A stretch of DNA of 64,000 bases from JAHBVY01 sp964415255 (lineage in GTDB: Bacteria; Myxococcota_A; Polyangia; Polyangiales; Polyangiaceae), in contig CAYQAC010000001.1 in assembly GCA_964415255.1 (NCBI GenBank), forward strand, positions 1 to 64,000, in the 5' to 3' direction. The notes under the pieces were generated by a model, which was given only the letters and a program-made list of their open reading frames with translations, did not search any database and was not told the origin of the DNA. The position numbers and the translations under genes are program-made. Each line of letters begins with the position of its first letter. Position 1 is the first letter of the stretch. Of this stretch, positions 48,760-57,533 are shown in pieces.

Positions 48760-50403
48760 TCACGGTTCGAACCGATCGGAGGAGGCGATCACCACGCCCT
48801 CCCCTTCCCCTGCCCCCTGGGCGGCGGCCTCACGCGCCTCCACCGACCCCTCAGCCGGCGGCGGCAACAGGCTCTCCGCGTCGGCGCCCGCGGGCACGAT
48901 GAAGTGCTCCGGCGTCGCGGGGTACACGTCGATGCTCTCCTCCACCCGCGTCTCCCCCGAGCTTAGCCGCAGCTCACGCAGGCGCCGCAAGCGGTAGCCG
49001 CGGATCCCCTTCTGCTTCTTCACCACGGTGCCTTCGCTGAGCCAGGGGCTCACCGTGACCTTACGGCGGAAGGGCAGCACCGCGAGCGTCTCCGCGTGCC
49101 ACTTCACCTCCGCTGGGCGCTCTGCGCCGAGCAGCTGCACCAAGAGCTCGTTACCACGCACCACCGTGCTGACCACCACCGGGAACGGCCAGGGGTTCTT
49201 GAGCTTCAAGTCCACGCTCGGCCAAGCCACGGTGGCGTCGAGGCCGAGCGGCATGTACGGCGAGGGGCGCGAGTGCGGCGCCCGCTCCACCACGTCGAGC
49301 CCACCGTAGACGGCCGCCGCGTGCAGCGTGCTCGAGACCTGGCAGGTGCCGCCGCCGACGCCTCGCACCATTTCCCCTCGGAAAATCTCCCAACCCGGGC
49401 GGAAGCCGTTCGCCAAGGTGCGCGCGCCGACCAGCTCGTTGAAGCTCACGAGCTCGCCAGGGGCGAGCACCACGCCGCGCAGCCGCTCCGCCGCGGTCTC
49501 GATGTTGGTCGCGCGGTTGTCGGCGTCGCCCCCACGCCCGAACCGGGTGCTGAACTCCCCCACCAAGCGCCGCACCTCCACCTTCGCGAGCGAGTCAGCG
49601 TTCACCTCGGGCTCGAGCCTCGCCACCGCGGCCACCACCGACTGAGCGCCCAGCTCGGCGAGCAGGCGCTCCGCGGTGCCGTCCACGTCGAGGAAGGCGC
49701 CTGGCTCCCCGGCGATGATCGGGAGCGTCACGGCGCCCACCTCGCCGTCCTTCACCGCGCCGAGCCCCGCCAGATCGAAGCGCGCGGCGACGCCCGCCAC
49801 GTCGCTCCGCTCCTTCATCGCCGCGAGCTGCGCCGCGAGGCGCTCCCGATCCCAGCGGGGGTGAAGGGGTATGTCTACCTGACCGAGCGCCGCTGCCCGA
49901 CGCTCTCGGTGCCGCTTGAGCCAGCTCCCCCGCGTGCCCACCGTCCGCACCCGGCGCGTGAGCTCAGCGTCCAACAGCTCAAGCCCCAGCTCATCCAGCC
50001 GCGCCTCCACCACCACGTCAGTCACACTGACCGCCGAGCCGGCTGAAGCGACTGAGCCCGCTGAGTCCTGTGAGCCCACCGGCAGCACCACCTGCACCCG
50101 CCGCGCGCGCAGCGCCTCCAGGCGCGCGGCGATCTGAGGCTCAAGCGCCTGCGACGCGTCGAGCGGCACCCCACCGAGCTTGATGCCTGGCGCGAACCCA
50201 CGCGGCAGCTCCCGTGGCCACGCGTAAGCCGCCGCGCCCCCCGCGCCCACCAGCGCCAGGAGGCTCACCCAGCCGGCGGCCCGCCGAGCCCAACGCCGAG
50301 ACCTCACCCCGGCGAGTTTGCCAGATGCCAGCGGCCTCGCAAGCCGGCGCCCGGATCGCCACGCTAGGCGCGGCTCTAGGCGCAGCGGATGACCTTTCCT
50401 CAC
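48760..50403 (-). CDS. VanW family protein, membrane-anchored
   Basis: 547 residues from GTG 50403; GTG 50307 is an alternative that removes 32 basic residues before the membrane helix (WVSLLALVGAGGAAAYAWP). The extracytoplasmic part has a peptidoglycan-binding-like (YoaR/PG_binding_4) domain (about 200-300) and then the VanW domain: NELVGARTLANGFRPGWEIF, VRGVGGGTCQVSSTLHAAAVYGGLDVVERAPHSRP and WPSVDLKLKNPWPFPVVV. VanW proteins occur near vancomycin-resistance genes and in cell-wall contexts, with unknown biochemistry. No vancomycin-resistance genes are here. GTCAG-N5-CTGAC at 50017 and TTTCC-N4-GGAAA at 49371 lie inside it. Confidence 0.88.
   Translation of the reverse strand: MRKGHPLRLEPRLAWRSGRRLARPLASGKLAGVRSRRWARRAAGWVSLLALVGAGGAAAYAWPRELPRGFAPGIKLGGVPLDASQALEPQIAARLEALRARRVQVVLPVGSQDSAGSVASAGSAVSVTDVVVEARLDELGLELLDAELTRRVRTVGTRGSWLKRHRERRAAALGQVDIPLHPRWDRERLAAQLAAMKERSDVAGVAARFDLAGLGAVKDGEVGAVTLPIIAGEPGAFLDVDGTAERLLAELGAQSVVAAVARLEPEVNADSLAKVEVRRLVGEFSTRFGRGGDADNRATNIETAAERLRGVVLAPGELVSFNELVGARTLANGFRPGWEIFRGEMVRGVGGGTCQVSSTLHAAAVYGGLDVVERAPHSRPSPYMPLGLDATVAWPSVDLKLKNPWPFPVVVSTVVRGNELLVQLLGAERPAEVKWHAETLAVLPFRRKVTVSPWLSEGTVVKKQKGIRGYRLRRLRELRLSSGETRVEESIDVYPATPEHFIVPAGADAESLLPPPAEGSVEAREAAAQGAGEGEGVVIASSDRFEP
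49371..49384. repeat. TTTCC-N4-GGAAA palindrome (perfect), intragenic
   Basis: TTTCCCCTCGGAAA in the VanW gene. Coding strand ATT TTC CGA GGG GAA ATG: Ile-Phe-Arg-Gly-Glu-Met with CGA and GAA, unusual codons here. Confidence 0.85.
50017..50031. repeat. GTCAG-N5-CTGAC palindrome (perfect), intragenic
   Basis: GTCAGTCACACTGAC; the coding strand reads Val-Ser-Val-Thr-Asp. Confidence 0.8.
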
Positions 50404-50760
50404 GGATATTCACGGAGCACGCCCAACCCCCAAACCCTGAGCCCTCCTCAACCAGCACAGACCCACCCGCGCGGCGTGAACACGACGAGCGGCGCAACGC
50501 TGACCCCGCGGACACGATATCTCACGACACCGCGAGACGACGCGCACACGACCCTGCTCAAGATCACCTGAGCCCCTGCGCAACGCGTAGCCGAGCACTG
50601 CGCAGCGCCCTTCGCACCCAACTCATCTGGTGATTTCACCCTTGGCAGCGGCGCACGGGGACCTAGGCTCCCTGCGCCCTTTCAAGGGGGGCGTCCAGGT
50701 TTGTCTCAGGCCCGCTTCCGTGCTTGGGTCCCGCCTCACTCACTCAAATTAAGGTCTCGA
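50404..50760. other. Intergenic region between divergent genes
   Basis: 357 bases, AT-richer than neighbours in places. It holds a reverse G-tract copy (50420-50438, GCCCAACCCCCAAACCC) and the imperfect word TTTCCTCACGGATA at 50395. The AAGG ribosome site of the methyltransferase lies just before 50761. No small gene is supported. Confidence 0.55.
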
Positions 50761-51933
50761 ATGCCCAGCCTCACTGACTACATCGTGTTCAATGATCCCA
50801 AGCTCGCGAACCGGTACGCCACCAAGCGCATCCCGATGGCGACGCTCTACGAGGCGTACTTCGACGGGGACATCGACATCCCCGGGGATCTCGACACGTT
50901 CCTGCGCAACCGCAACCTGTTCGTCAACTACTCGCTCACGCCGCGCCACTTCAAGTGGGCGCTGACCAACTTCGTGCCCGAGGTGGCCATCCACTCACGT
51001 GAGCAAGATCGCCGTATCGTCAGGGAGCATTACGACCGTGGGAACGACTTCTTCGGCTGGTTCCTCGGCGAGCGCATGGTCTACACCTCCGGCTTCTTCC
51101 AGAACCCGGCTGAGGAGACCTGCGAGCAGGCGCAGGACAACAAGATGAACCTCGTCGCGCAGAAGCTGCAGCTGAAGCCGGGCGAGCGCCTGCTCGACAT
51201 CGGCTGCGGCTGGGGCACGCTCGCGCGCCACACCGCCAAGTATTACGGCACGGACTCCACGGGCGTCACCCTCGCAGAGCGCCAGACGGAGTTCGGCAAT
51301 CAGCGCATTCAGGACTGGGGCCTCGAGAAGCAGGCGCGCATCCTGTGCAAGGACTACCGCGAGATCCCCAAGCAGAAGTTCGACAAGATCGTCAGCCTGG
51401 AGATGGTGGAGCACGTCGGCGTGAAGAACCTGGTCTCCTTCTATGAGCAGGTGCGCGACTTGCTCACGGACGATGGCCTGTTCTTGCTCCAGTGGACGGG
51501 CCTGCGTCGTGGCCTGCGCCCGGAGGACCTCATCTGGGGCCTCTTCATGAACAAGTACATCTTCCCCGGCGCGGACGCGAGCCTGTGCCCCTCACCCATG
51601 CTGAAGGCAATGGAGAAGGCCGGCTGGGAGACGCACAGCGTGGAGAACATCACGATCCACTACTCGTGGACCATCAAGAAGTGGCACGAGAACTGGCTCA
51701 GCAACCGGGAGGCGGTCATCGCGGCTTACGGTGAGCGCTGGTTCCGCATCTGGCACTTCTTCCTCGCGTGGTCCGTCATCATCGCGGAGCAGGGCAACGC
51801 CGCCTGCTTCCAGGTGGTGCTGAACAAGAACCTCGACCATTACGATCGCACCCGCTGGGTGAAGTCGAAGGCCACCGTCCTCGGGACCCGCGCGGAGAGC
51901 TTCGCGGCCCCCACCGCGCAGGCCGCAGAGTAG
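50761..51933 (+). CDS. Cyclopropane-fatty-acyl-phospholipid synthase-like methyltransferase
   Basis: 390 residues from ATG 50761 (AAGG upstream; the frame extends to 50701). The family signatures are intact. HYDRGNDFFGWFLGERMVYTSGFF is the phospholipid/substrate region. The SAM site is ERLLDIGCGWGTLARHTAKYYG. CKDYREIPKQKFDKIVSLEMVEHVG and FLQW-like motifs follow, with NKYIFPGADASLCPSPMLKAMEKAGW and YSWTIKKWHENW. Members add a methylene or methyl to unsaturated acyl chains of membrane lipids, and some relatives make methyl-branched acyl chains. It is shorter at the N-terminus than E. coli Cfa. Membrane-lipid context includes cdsA 17 kb away. Confidence 0.9.
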   Translation: MPSLTDYIVFNDPKLANRYATKRIPMATLYEAYFDGDIDIPGDLDTFLRNRNLFVNYSLTPRHFKWALTNFVPEVAIHSREQDRRIVREHYDRGNDFFGWFLGERMVYTSGFFQNPAEETCEQAQDNKMNLVAQKLQLKPGERLLDIGCGWGTLARHTAKYYGTDSTGVTLAERQTEFGNQRIQDWGLEKQARILCKDYREIPKQKFDKIVSLEMVEHVGVKNLVSFYEQVRDLLTDDGLFLLQWTGLRRGLRPEDLIWGLFMNKYIFPGADASLCPSPMLKAMEKAGWETHSVENITIHYSWTIKKWHENWLSNREAVIAAYGERWFRIWHFFLAWSVIIAEQGNAACFQVVLNKNLDHYDRTRWVKSKATVLGTRAESFAAPTAQAAE

Positions 51934-51952
51934 TCAGCCTACCGTAATAGTC

Positions 51953-51977
51953 GGGTTTGGGGGTTGGGCACCTCGCT
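51953..51977. repeat. Dispersed G-tract repeat, intergenic copy
   Basis: GGGTTTGGGGGTTGGGCACC then TCGCT, 20 bases after the methyltransferase stop. Confidence 0.85.
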
Positions 51978-52107
51978 ACAGGGCACCTGAAAGGGCGCCT
52001 CACCCCCAGGTGCCCCCCCTCCCCCTCAAAAAGCCCACCGCAGCGAACAGCAGCCAAACGTCACGCGTTTTCCCTGCTCAGCTAAGCCGTGCTAGGGCAG
52101 ACCAAGC

Positions 52108-52968
52108 GTGGGAAAGACCAGCAAACTACGGGTGGAGGTCCCTGACCCCAAGGCAGATCAGCCGCGTCTGGCGCGAGTCGGCGTCTTCGCGGCGGTGGGC
52201 TTCGGCGTGGGCCTCTTGCTGCCCGCCGTGCTCGGCAAGCAGTTCGTCCCCGAGCCGCCGCTAGCAGAGGTCGCTGTCACCGCTGAGCCTGAGGACGCAG
52301 AGGAAGAGCTCGCCCCCGCCGCCCCGCCCAGCGAGCCGGCGGCTGACCCCAGCGCAGCGGAGGCGGACGCCCCCCCGGCGCGCCGCGTGGAGCCGGGCAA
52401 GCCGCTCGTGTTGAGCTGCAAGGACGCCGCCGGCAAGAAGGTGGATCGCTGCGACGATCCCGATCTGACGGAGCTGGTGGACGCGCGCTTCACCAGCCTC
52501 GGCAGCTGCGCCGGCACGGAGGCCGCCTCCGGCACCCTGTCGCTCGGCCTCGAGCTGGACTTCCAAGGCAAGAAGGTGGAGCGCGTCTTGCGCGGCAAGA
52601 GCACCACCATCGCGGAGGCCATGGCCACCAAGCTGTACGCCTGCGCGGAGCGTGAGTTCGCGGGCGCCACCACCCCAGAGGTGGAGGCGCAGCACCGCGG
52701 CTACACCGTGTTCTACAAGGCGCAGTTCTTCCCCTCCGGCGCCCCAGCGCCCACCGCCGCACCCGCGAACGAAGCGAGCGGCGTCGCGGTCGTCGCCTGG
52801 GACTCCGCCGTGATCCGCGATCAGCCGAACAAAGACGGCCGTCGCGTAGCGAGCATCTTGCGTGGCACCCGAGTGACGGTCACCGGCAAGAGCGACAACT
52901 GGTTCCGCATCAAGTACGACGCCTCCGGCAGCGAAGGCTGGGTCTACAAAGACGCGATCGGGATGTAG
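52108..52968 (+). CDS. Membrane-anchored protein with C-terminal bacterial SH3 domain
   Basis: 286 residues from GTG 52108. One membrane helix (about 27-46, VGVFAAVGFGVGLLLPAVLG) is followed by an acidic Glu/Ala/Pro linker. A middle domain with four cysteines follows (LSCKDAAGKKVDRCDDP, GSCAG, LYACAERE). Then a Pro/Ala hinge and an SH3b domain (about 222-285, SAVIRDQPNKDGRRVASILRGTRVTVTGKSDNWFRIKY). SH3b domains often bind cell wall, so a cell-envelope role is reasonable. The middle domain resembles the Cys-containing AgmX-type domains of myxobacterial envelope proteins but I cannot confirm it. Confidence 0.75.
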   Translation: MGKTSKLRVEVPDPKADQPRLARVGVFAAVGFGVGLLLPAVLGKQFVPEPPLAEVAVTAEPEDAEEELAPAAPPSEPAADPSAAEADAPPARRVEPGKPLVLSCKDAAGKKVDRCDDPDLTELVDARFTSLGSCAGTEAASGTLSLGLELDFQGKKVERVLRGKSTTIAEAMATKLYACAEREFAGATTPEVEAQHRGYTVFYKAQFFPSGAPAPTAAPANEASGVAVVAWDSAVIRDQPNKDGRRVASILRGTRVTVTGKSDNWFRIKYDASGSEGWVYKDAIGM

Positions 52969-52987
52969 CGGGCTGAGGCGCTCTAAC

Positions 52988-53392
52988 ATGGCAGCCCATC
53001 GAACCAAGAAGCCTCGCCGTAGCGCGCCCGGCGACGAGCCAGCGAAGCGCGACGTGGTGATCGTCACCGGGCCCGCGGACGGCGGCGGCGTGCGGGTGCT
53101 GCGCGCGAAGGAGCAGTCCATCTCGGTGGGCACCCTGGCGCCGCTCACCGAGGGCAAGCCCATCCACGGGGAGGTGGTGCGGCTCAAGCCGCGGGAGCAG
53201 CTCCCCGGCGTGTACGACGTCACCACCGAGCTGCCCGCGGCTGACGCACCGAAGGCCGACGCACCGAAGGCTGATGCACCAGCGCCTGAGCCCGCGGCGC
53301 CGAGCCGCGCGGGCCCCGCCCAGGTCGCCAGCGACACCTATCGCGCCGGCTGGGACCGCATCTACAAGCGCTCCCGCGCGCTCCCCAATTGA
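52988..53392 (+). CDS. Small hypothetical protein with beta-rich core
   Basis: 134 residues from ATG 52988, 19 bases after the SH3-protein stop. A basic N-terminus (HRTKKPRRS) precedes a compact segment (DVVIVTGPADGGGVRVLRAKEQSISVGTLAPLTEGKPI). A Pro/Ala/Lys linker with a repeated DAPKA unit follows, then a short C-terminal helix (YRAGWDRIYKRS). No family recognised. Its stop codon lies in the first unit of a 52-bp tandem duplication. Confidence 0.65.
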   Translation: MAAHRTKKPRRSAPGDEPAKRDVVIVTGPADGGGVRVLRAKEQSISVGTLAPLTEGKPIHGEVVRLKPREQLPGVYDVTTELPAADAPKADAPKADAPAPEPAAPSRAGPAQVASDTYRAGWDRIYKRSRALPN

Positions 53393-53490
53393 TCGTACGT
53401 CTACCTGACGCTGCGCTCAGTGACCCGCGAGGATGTCAAATTGATCGTACGTCTACCTGACGCTGCGCTCAGTGACCCGCGAGGATGTCA
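53387..53490. repeat. 52-bp tandem duplication
   Basis: 53387-53438 and 53439-53490 are identical (starting AATTGATCGTACGTCTACCT). The first copy includes the stop codon of the upstream gene. The second ends 16 bases before the stop of the convergent DUF4340 gene. Confidence 0.95.
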
Positions 53491-53505
53491 GCGGGTGGGT
53501 GGGAG

Positions 53506-55731
53506 CTACAGCGCGTCTAAAATCGGCTGCAGGCGCCCGCGGGACACCGCGAACGTCGCCTGCGTGCCCTCACGGCGCGCGTAGTAGATCGCCGCGCCGC
53601 GGAAGGTGTCCCCCGCGCCGAAGCGCAGCCGAAGCGGCGTGCTGCGCTCCCCGCGCGCCGGGAGCCGCTCCACGTCCACGCTGAGCAGCGGCTTGCCGAA
53701 GCCCTCCTCAGGCCGCGCTGCGCCGACACGCACCGCGCCCTCCGACGCGAGCACCGCGAGCTGCTCCACGATCAGCGCCGCGCGGCTCGCATCGAGCTCC
53801 CCTTGCTCCACCGTGAAGCGCTCACCGTCGCGCCGCAGCACCCAGCGCTGCTCACCGCGCCGAAGCTCGATGCGCTCCACCTCCTTCGGCTCAATCATGA
53901 GCAGCGAGCGATCGACGAGCCACGACTCAATGCTCAGCCCCGCGGCGCGCGGCACCACGAACACCCCCCGCTCACTGGTCAGCCGCCCGTAGAACCCGCC
54001 CGGCGCCGGCCCCCCTAAGATGAGCCCGAGCTTGCGCGGCGCGGCCTTCGGATCATTCGAGCTGAGCTCCACGCTCACCCGGGTGCTCCCCGCCGCGAGG
54101 CCGAAGCTCCCATCGTCTTCATCGCTCACCCAGCGCTCGGCGCGCAAGGACGCGAGGTGCTCCACCAGCTCGGTCACCAGCCCAGCGTCGTGGCCGAGCC
54201 CTGGCGGCTTCACCAACGAGAAGGCGCCGTCCTCCTCCACCACCAGCTCCTGAGCGCCGCGCGGCCCCTCAACGATGACGCGGTGAAGCTCACGGCGATC
54301 AAAACTCATCACCTCGCGCGCGCGCACCAGGGTGGCGTCCGGCGTCAGCAGCCGCGCGCCCTCACGCCCAAGCTTCAGCACCGCGTCATCCGCCAGCCGC
54401 TGCACGTACACCGCGCCATCTTCGTGAGGTGCGCTGACCTTCACCTCCTGCGTGATCAAGCTCGCCTCCCGCCCCAAGACCCGCAAGGTCACGCTGCCCG
54501 GCGCGGGCGCGAGCCCCAGCGCCGCGAGCGCCGGCGCCTCCACCAGCTCGCCGCGGAGATCGCGCAGCTCCTCAAGCCGCTGGTTGCCCGCCGCGCCGTC
54601 CACCAGCCCCTCCTCAGGCGCCCGCATCAGGAAGCCCGTCTCGCGGCGCTCAAGCTCCAGGCGGCGGCTCCCTGCCTTCACCACCAGCCCCTCCACCTCA
54701 TCCGGCGAGAAGTCGAACACGAGGCGATCGATCAGATCAGCCGCTGGCGTCCCCAGCCCCTCGAGCACGCTGGTCGGCACGCAGCCAGCCAGGCTGTCTG
54801 GCTCACGCCGCAGCGCGACGGTGCCAGGGGCGCCACCGGGGCACTCCCCGCCCACCTCGAGCAGCGCCACCGCGCTGCCCTCCTTCTTCGGCACCATGCG
54901 GATCCGCACCGTCTCAGCGGCGGCGAGCGCCGCCTCCGCATCTTTTACCTCAAGGAAACTCTCGGCGTTGAGATCCGCGAGCTGGCTCAGCACGTGATCC
55001 AGGCTCTTGCGGTTCACCCGCGGCCCGCCACCCTCAAGGCGCCAGCCCTCCCAGGCGCGCTCACCGCTCGGCCGCACCAAGGTGCGGGTGCCGCCGCGCC
55101 CTGTGAGCTCCAGCGTCTTCAAGGCGACGGACACGTAAGGCACCAAATCGCGCCCGCGGAAGTGCGAGGCGTCGCGGTCCAGCTGGGTGACCAAGGTGGA
55201 CGAGATCAACACCACGCCCGGCGCCGGCGCGCCGCGCCCGGCGATCTCCAGGTAGACGCTGCCCGCCGGGCTCACCGCCGGGCCCCCGAGGCTGAGCTGA
55301 TACTCAACTTCCCCCATGGAAACCTTCAGCGTGAGCCGCGGCGCCGTGAGCCCGAACGCCGCGCGATCCACGTCCTCTTCCGGGACGCGCCGGATGATGT
55401 CGGCGAAGCCCAGGGTGTTGACGTAATCGTCCACCTCGGCGTCGTCCGCCTGCTCCTGATACGGCGCCTCGAAGTGCCAGCGCGCGAGCCCGGAGTCTTC
55501 AGGCTTCGAGCGCACTAGGATGGTGTGCTCCTTCGCGCCGGAGGCCTCCGTGCGCATGAACTCAAGGCGCGTCACCTCGGGCTCGCGGAACGCCTCAAGC
55601 ACGTGCCCCTCACGGTCACGGCGCTCACCGGTGGTGACGCTCTCCCGCGTGAGCACCAGGGTGGCCACCAGGCCCAGCGCGACCACCGCCAGCGCGAGGT
55701 TCGTGCCGTGCCGCCGGAGCAAGCTCGCCAT
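53506..55731 (-). CDS. DUF4340 domain protein, membrane-anchored, linked to Gld-type ABC genes
   Basis: 741 residues from ATG 55731, which overlaps the GldG stop (TGATG); the frame open to 55935 is antisense-like. A membrane helix (about 11-27, LALAVVALGLVATLVLT) is followed by a long beta-rich extracytoplasmic region with repeated DUF4340-like units (VTRLEFMRTEASG; LVFDFSPDEVEGLVVKAGSRRLEL; RRELHRVIVEGPRGAQELVVEEDGAF). DUF4340 proteins are typically encoded with GldG and the ABC permease, as here. Function unknown. Two TTTCC-N4-GGAAA near-matches lie at 54945 and 55309. Confidence 0.85.
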   Translation of the reverse strand: MASLLRRHGTNLALAVVALGLVATLVLTRESVTTGERRDREGHVLEAFREPEVTRLEFMRTEASGAKEHTILVRSKPEDSGLARWHFEAPYQEQADDAEVDDYVNTLGFADIIRRVPEEDVDRAAFGLTAPRLTLKVSMGEVEYQLSLGGPAVSPAGSVYLEIAGRGAPAPGVVLISSTLVTQLDRDASHFRGRDLVPYVSVALKTLELTGRGGTRTLVRPSGERAWEGWRLEGGGPRVNRKSLDHVLSQLADLNAESFLEVKDAEAALAAAETVRIRMVPKKEGSAVALLEVGGECPGGAPGTVALRREPDSLAGCVPTSVLEGLGTPAADLIDRLVFDFSPDEVEGLVVKAGSRRLELERRETGFLMRAPEEGLVDGAAGNQRLEELRDLRGELVEAPALAALGLAPAPGSVTLRVLGREASLITQEVKVSAPHEDGAVYVQRLADDAVLKLGREGARLLTPDATLVRAREVMSFDRRELHRVIVEGPRGAQELVVEEDGAFSLVKPPGLGHDAGLVTELVEHLASLRAERWVSDEDDGSFGLAAGSTRVSVELSSNDPKAAPRKLGLILGGPAPGGFYGRLTSERGVFVVPRAAGLSIESWLVDRSLLMIEPKEVERIELRRGEQRWVLRRDGERFTVEQGELDASRAALIVEQLAVLASEGAVRVGAARPEEGFGKPLLSVDVERLPARGERSTPLRLRFGAGDTFRGAAIYYARREGTQATFAVSRGRLQPILDAL

Positions 55732-57533
55732 CAGTCGTCCTCTCGGCGCCGTGAGCGGCGCTCGGTGCTGCGGCGCCGGTACATCACGAAGCCGCCGAGC
55801 AGCAGCGCCGCGAGCGGCATGTAGAGCAGCACGTAATAGGCCACGTCGCGCTGCGACTCTTCGGTGAGGTTGAGCCCAATGTCGTGAGACTGCTTCTCTG
55901 GGACGTCCACCAGCGGCGGGCGCGACGCGAGCCACGACAGGGCGCTCGTGACGAAGGCCGCGTTCGGCGCCAGCCCCGCCGCGCGCCAGTTATCGTTCAG
56001 CGCCACGCTGCCGGTGCCCACCACCACCATGCGTGGCCCGCGTGACTTACCAGCCAGCTTATCGTCAGGCTCCTTACCTTCTATAGGAGGTAGCTCGCTC
56101 GCCAGCGCCACCGGGAGCGGGCCGCTCAGTGAGTCGCTCACCTTGCTCGGCGGCTCACCGGCGGAGAGGAACGCGCGGACGTCCCCCAGCGTGAAGGCGG
56201 TGTCGCTGGTGGTGGCGAGCAGCGTCGCGCGGCTGTCCGGGGTGCGCCCCAGAGACTGCGCCACCTTCACCACCAGGGGCTGCGTGGTGTCATCCCGGCG
56301 CGAGAACAGGCCGAGCGTTATCTCGTGGTTCACCGGCGACACCAAGAACACCTCACCGGTGCTCGTCAGCTTCAGCTTGGGGGAGCTCTCAATCAAGAGG
56401 TTGTCCCCCAGGGTGATCCCCGCCTTAGCCGCCAGCGGACCGAGGCCCGAGGGGATGATGCGCGGCTCGCCGTCCGCGAGCACTGGGTTGAGCAAGAGCA
56501 AGAGGTTGCCGCCCGCCTCAAACCAGCGCGTGAGCCCCGCCACCAAGGCAGCCGGCATGACCACCTGCGGCGCCAGCACCAGCACCCGGCAGCCCTGCAG
56601 CTCACGCTGCCAATCAGGGCTCTCGAGATCGATCCCCGACGACTCGTAGTTGTTCTGGCGCATGCGAAACTTCAGCTCCGCCATGCCGTCCCCCGCGCCC
56701 GAGTCGATGCTCGGCTCACCGTGCCCCTGGCTGAAGCACACCTGGGTGACCTCGCTCGTCAGCACGTTGCGGATCCCCACGGTGAGCGCCTGCTCAAGCT
56801 TCGGCTTCGCCGCGCCGCTCTCCGGGTCGATGCCCACCATGTCGTCCAGCGTGAGGTAAAAGCGCTGCTTACCCCGCGCGATCACGACGGCCGTCTCCGA
56901 CACCACGCGGCCATCCTCGGTGGCCATGGGGTTGATGCCGTACTCCTTCTGCAGCGCGAGGAACTCCGCCGGGCTCTGATCTGGATCCACGTAGCGCGCC
57001 TTGAGCTGCCGCGTCTCCGCGCCGTACGCGCCGAGCATGTGCTCCACGCTCACCCGCATGTTGTCGCTGCGCGGCAGGAACACCACGACGTCGATCGGCG
57101 AATCTAGCTCACGCAGCGTCATGAGCGTGGGCTCGCTCAGCGTGTAGAGCCCCGCCGAGGTGACGTCCCAGCGCTTGTAAAAGCGGCTGACGAGCACGTT
57201 GAGGCTCACCGCGATCAGCGCCGCCGAGAGCACCCCCACCGCCATCGAGGCGTGCGCACTCCGTCTTCCATTGCTCGTTTTTTGGGGGTTGGGCACCTCG
57301 CCATCGCGCGCCGTACTGGCCTCCTTGCTCCGCTTCCCGCCGCGCGCGCTGTCATCAGCCTTGCTGACTTTGGGCGCCTTGGCGCCCTTCGCGTCCTTGG
57401 GTGCGCTAGCGTCAGCCTTGCTGACTTTCGGCGACTTCGCGTCCTCGGGCGCGCTGGCGTCAGCTTTGCTGACTTGCTCCGCCTTCGAGCCCTTGCTGCC
57501 CTTGGCTGGCTTCCCGCGATCCTTAGCGGCCAT
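55731..57533 (-). CDS. GldG-family ABC-associated extracytoplasmic protein
   Basis: 600 residues. The first 95 are a Lys/Ser/Asp/Ala-rich tail with three VSKADASAP-type repeats and an EVPNP element (residues 79-83). A membrane helix follows (SMAVGVLSAALIAVSLNVL). Then come the GldG/ABC-2-type uncharacterised domain (YTLSEPTLMTLRELDSPIDVVVFLPRSDNM, VCFSQGHGEPSI, VLVLAPQVVMPAALVAGLTRWFEAGGNLLLLLNP) and a C-terminal membrane helix (YVLLYMPLAALLLGGFVMY). In Bacteroidetes GldG acts with GldA and GldF in gliding; in other phyla the trio is widespread and function is unproven. Its stop/start overlaps couple it to its neighbours. Confidence 0.87.
   Translation of the reverse strand: MAAKDRGKPAKGSKGSKAEQVSKADASAPEDAKSPKVSKADASAPKDAKGAKAPKVSKADDSARGGKRSKEASTARDGEVPNPQKTSNGRRSAHASMAVGVLSAALIAVSLNVLVSRFYKRWDVTSAGLYTLSEPTLMTLRELDSPIDVVVFLPRSDNMRVSVEHMLGAYGAETRQLKARYVDPDQSPAEFLALQKEYGINPMATEDGRVVSETAVVIARGKQRFYLTLDDMVGIDPESGAAKPKLEQALTVGIRNVLTSEVTQVCFSQGHGEPSIDSGAGDGMAELKFRMRQNNYESSGIDLESPDWQRELQGCRVLVLAPQVVMPAALVAGLTRWFEAGGNLLLLLNPVLADGEPRIIPSGLGPLAAKAGITLGDNLLIESSPKLKLTSTGEVFLVSPVNHEITLGLFSRRDDTTQPLVVKVAQSLGRTPDSRATLLATTSDTAFTLGDVRAFLSAGEPPSKVSDSLSGPLPVALASELPPIEGKEPDDKLAGKSRGPRMVVVGTGSVALNDNWRAAGLAPNAAFVTSALSWLASRPPLVDVPEKQSHDIGLNLTEESQRDVAYYVLLYMPLAALLLGGFVMYRRRSTERRSRRREDD
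57281..57303. repeat. Dispersed G-tract repeat inside the GldG-family gene
   Basis: TTTGGGGGTTGGGCACCTCG then CCA, encoding GEVPNPQK on the minus strand; nearly identical to 51953 and 11329. Confidence 0.85.
57354..57473. repeat. Three GTCAG-N5-CTGAC words in a coding repeat
   Basis: One near-match (57354-57368) and two perfect copies (57411-57425 and 57459-57473) within the VSKADASAP repeats of the GldG-family tail. Confidence 0.75.

Noticed and set aside
48763..48775. GGTTCGAACC looks like a tRNA T-loop.
   Set aside because: It is the last codons of the VanW gene (SDRFEP); no acceptor stem, anticodon arm or CCA nearby.
55732..55935. Longer start for the DUF4340 protein.
   Set aside because: The added residues overlap the GldG gene in another frame and are Arg/Ala-rich shadow sequence; ATG 55731 precedes a clear membrane helix.
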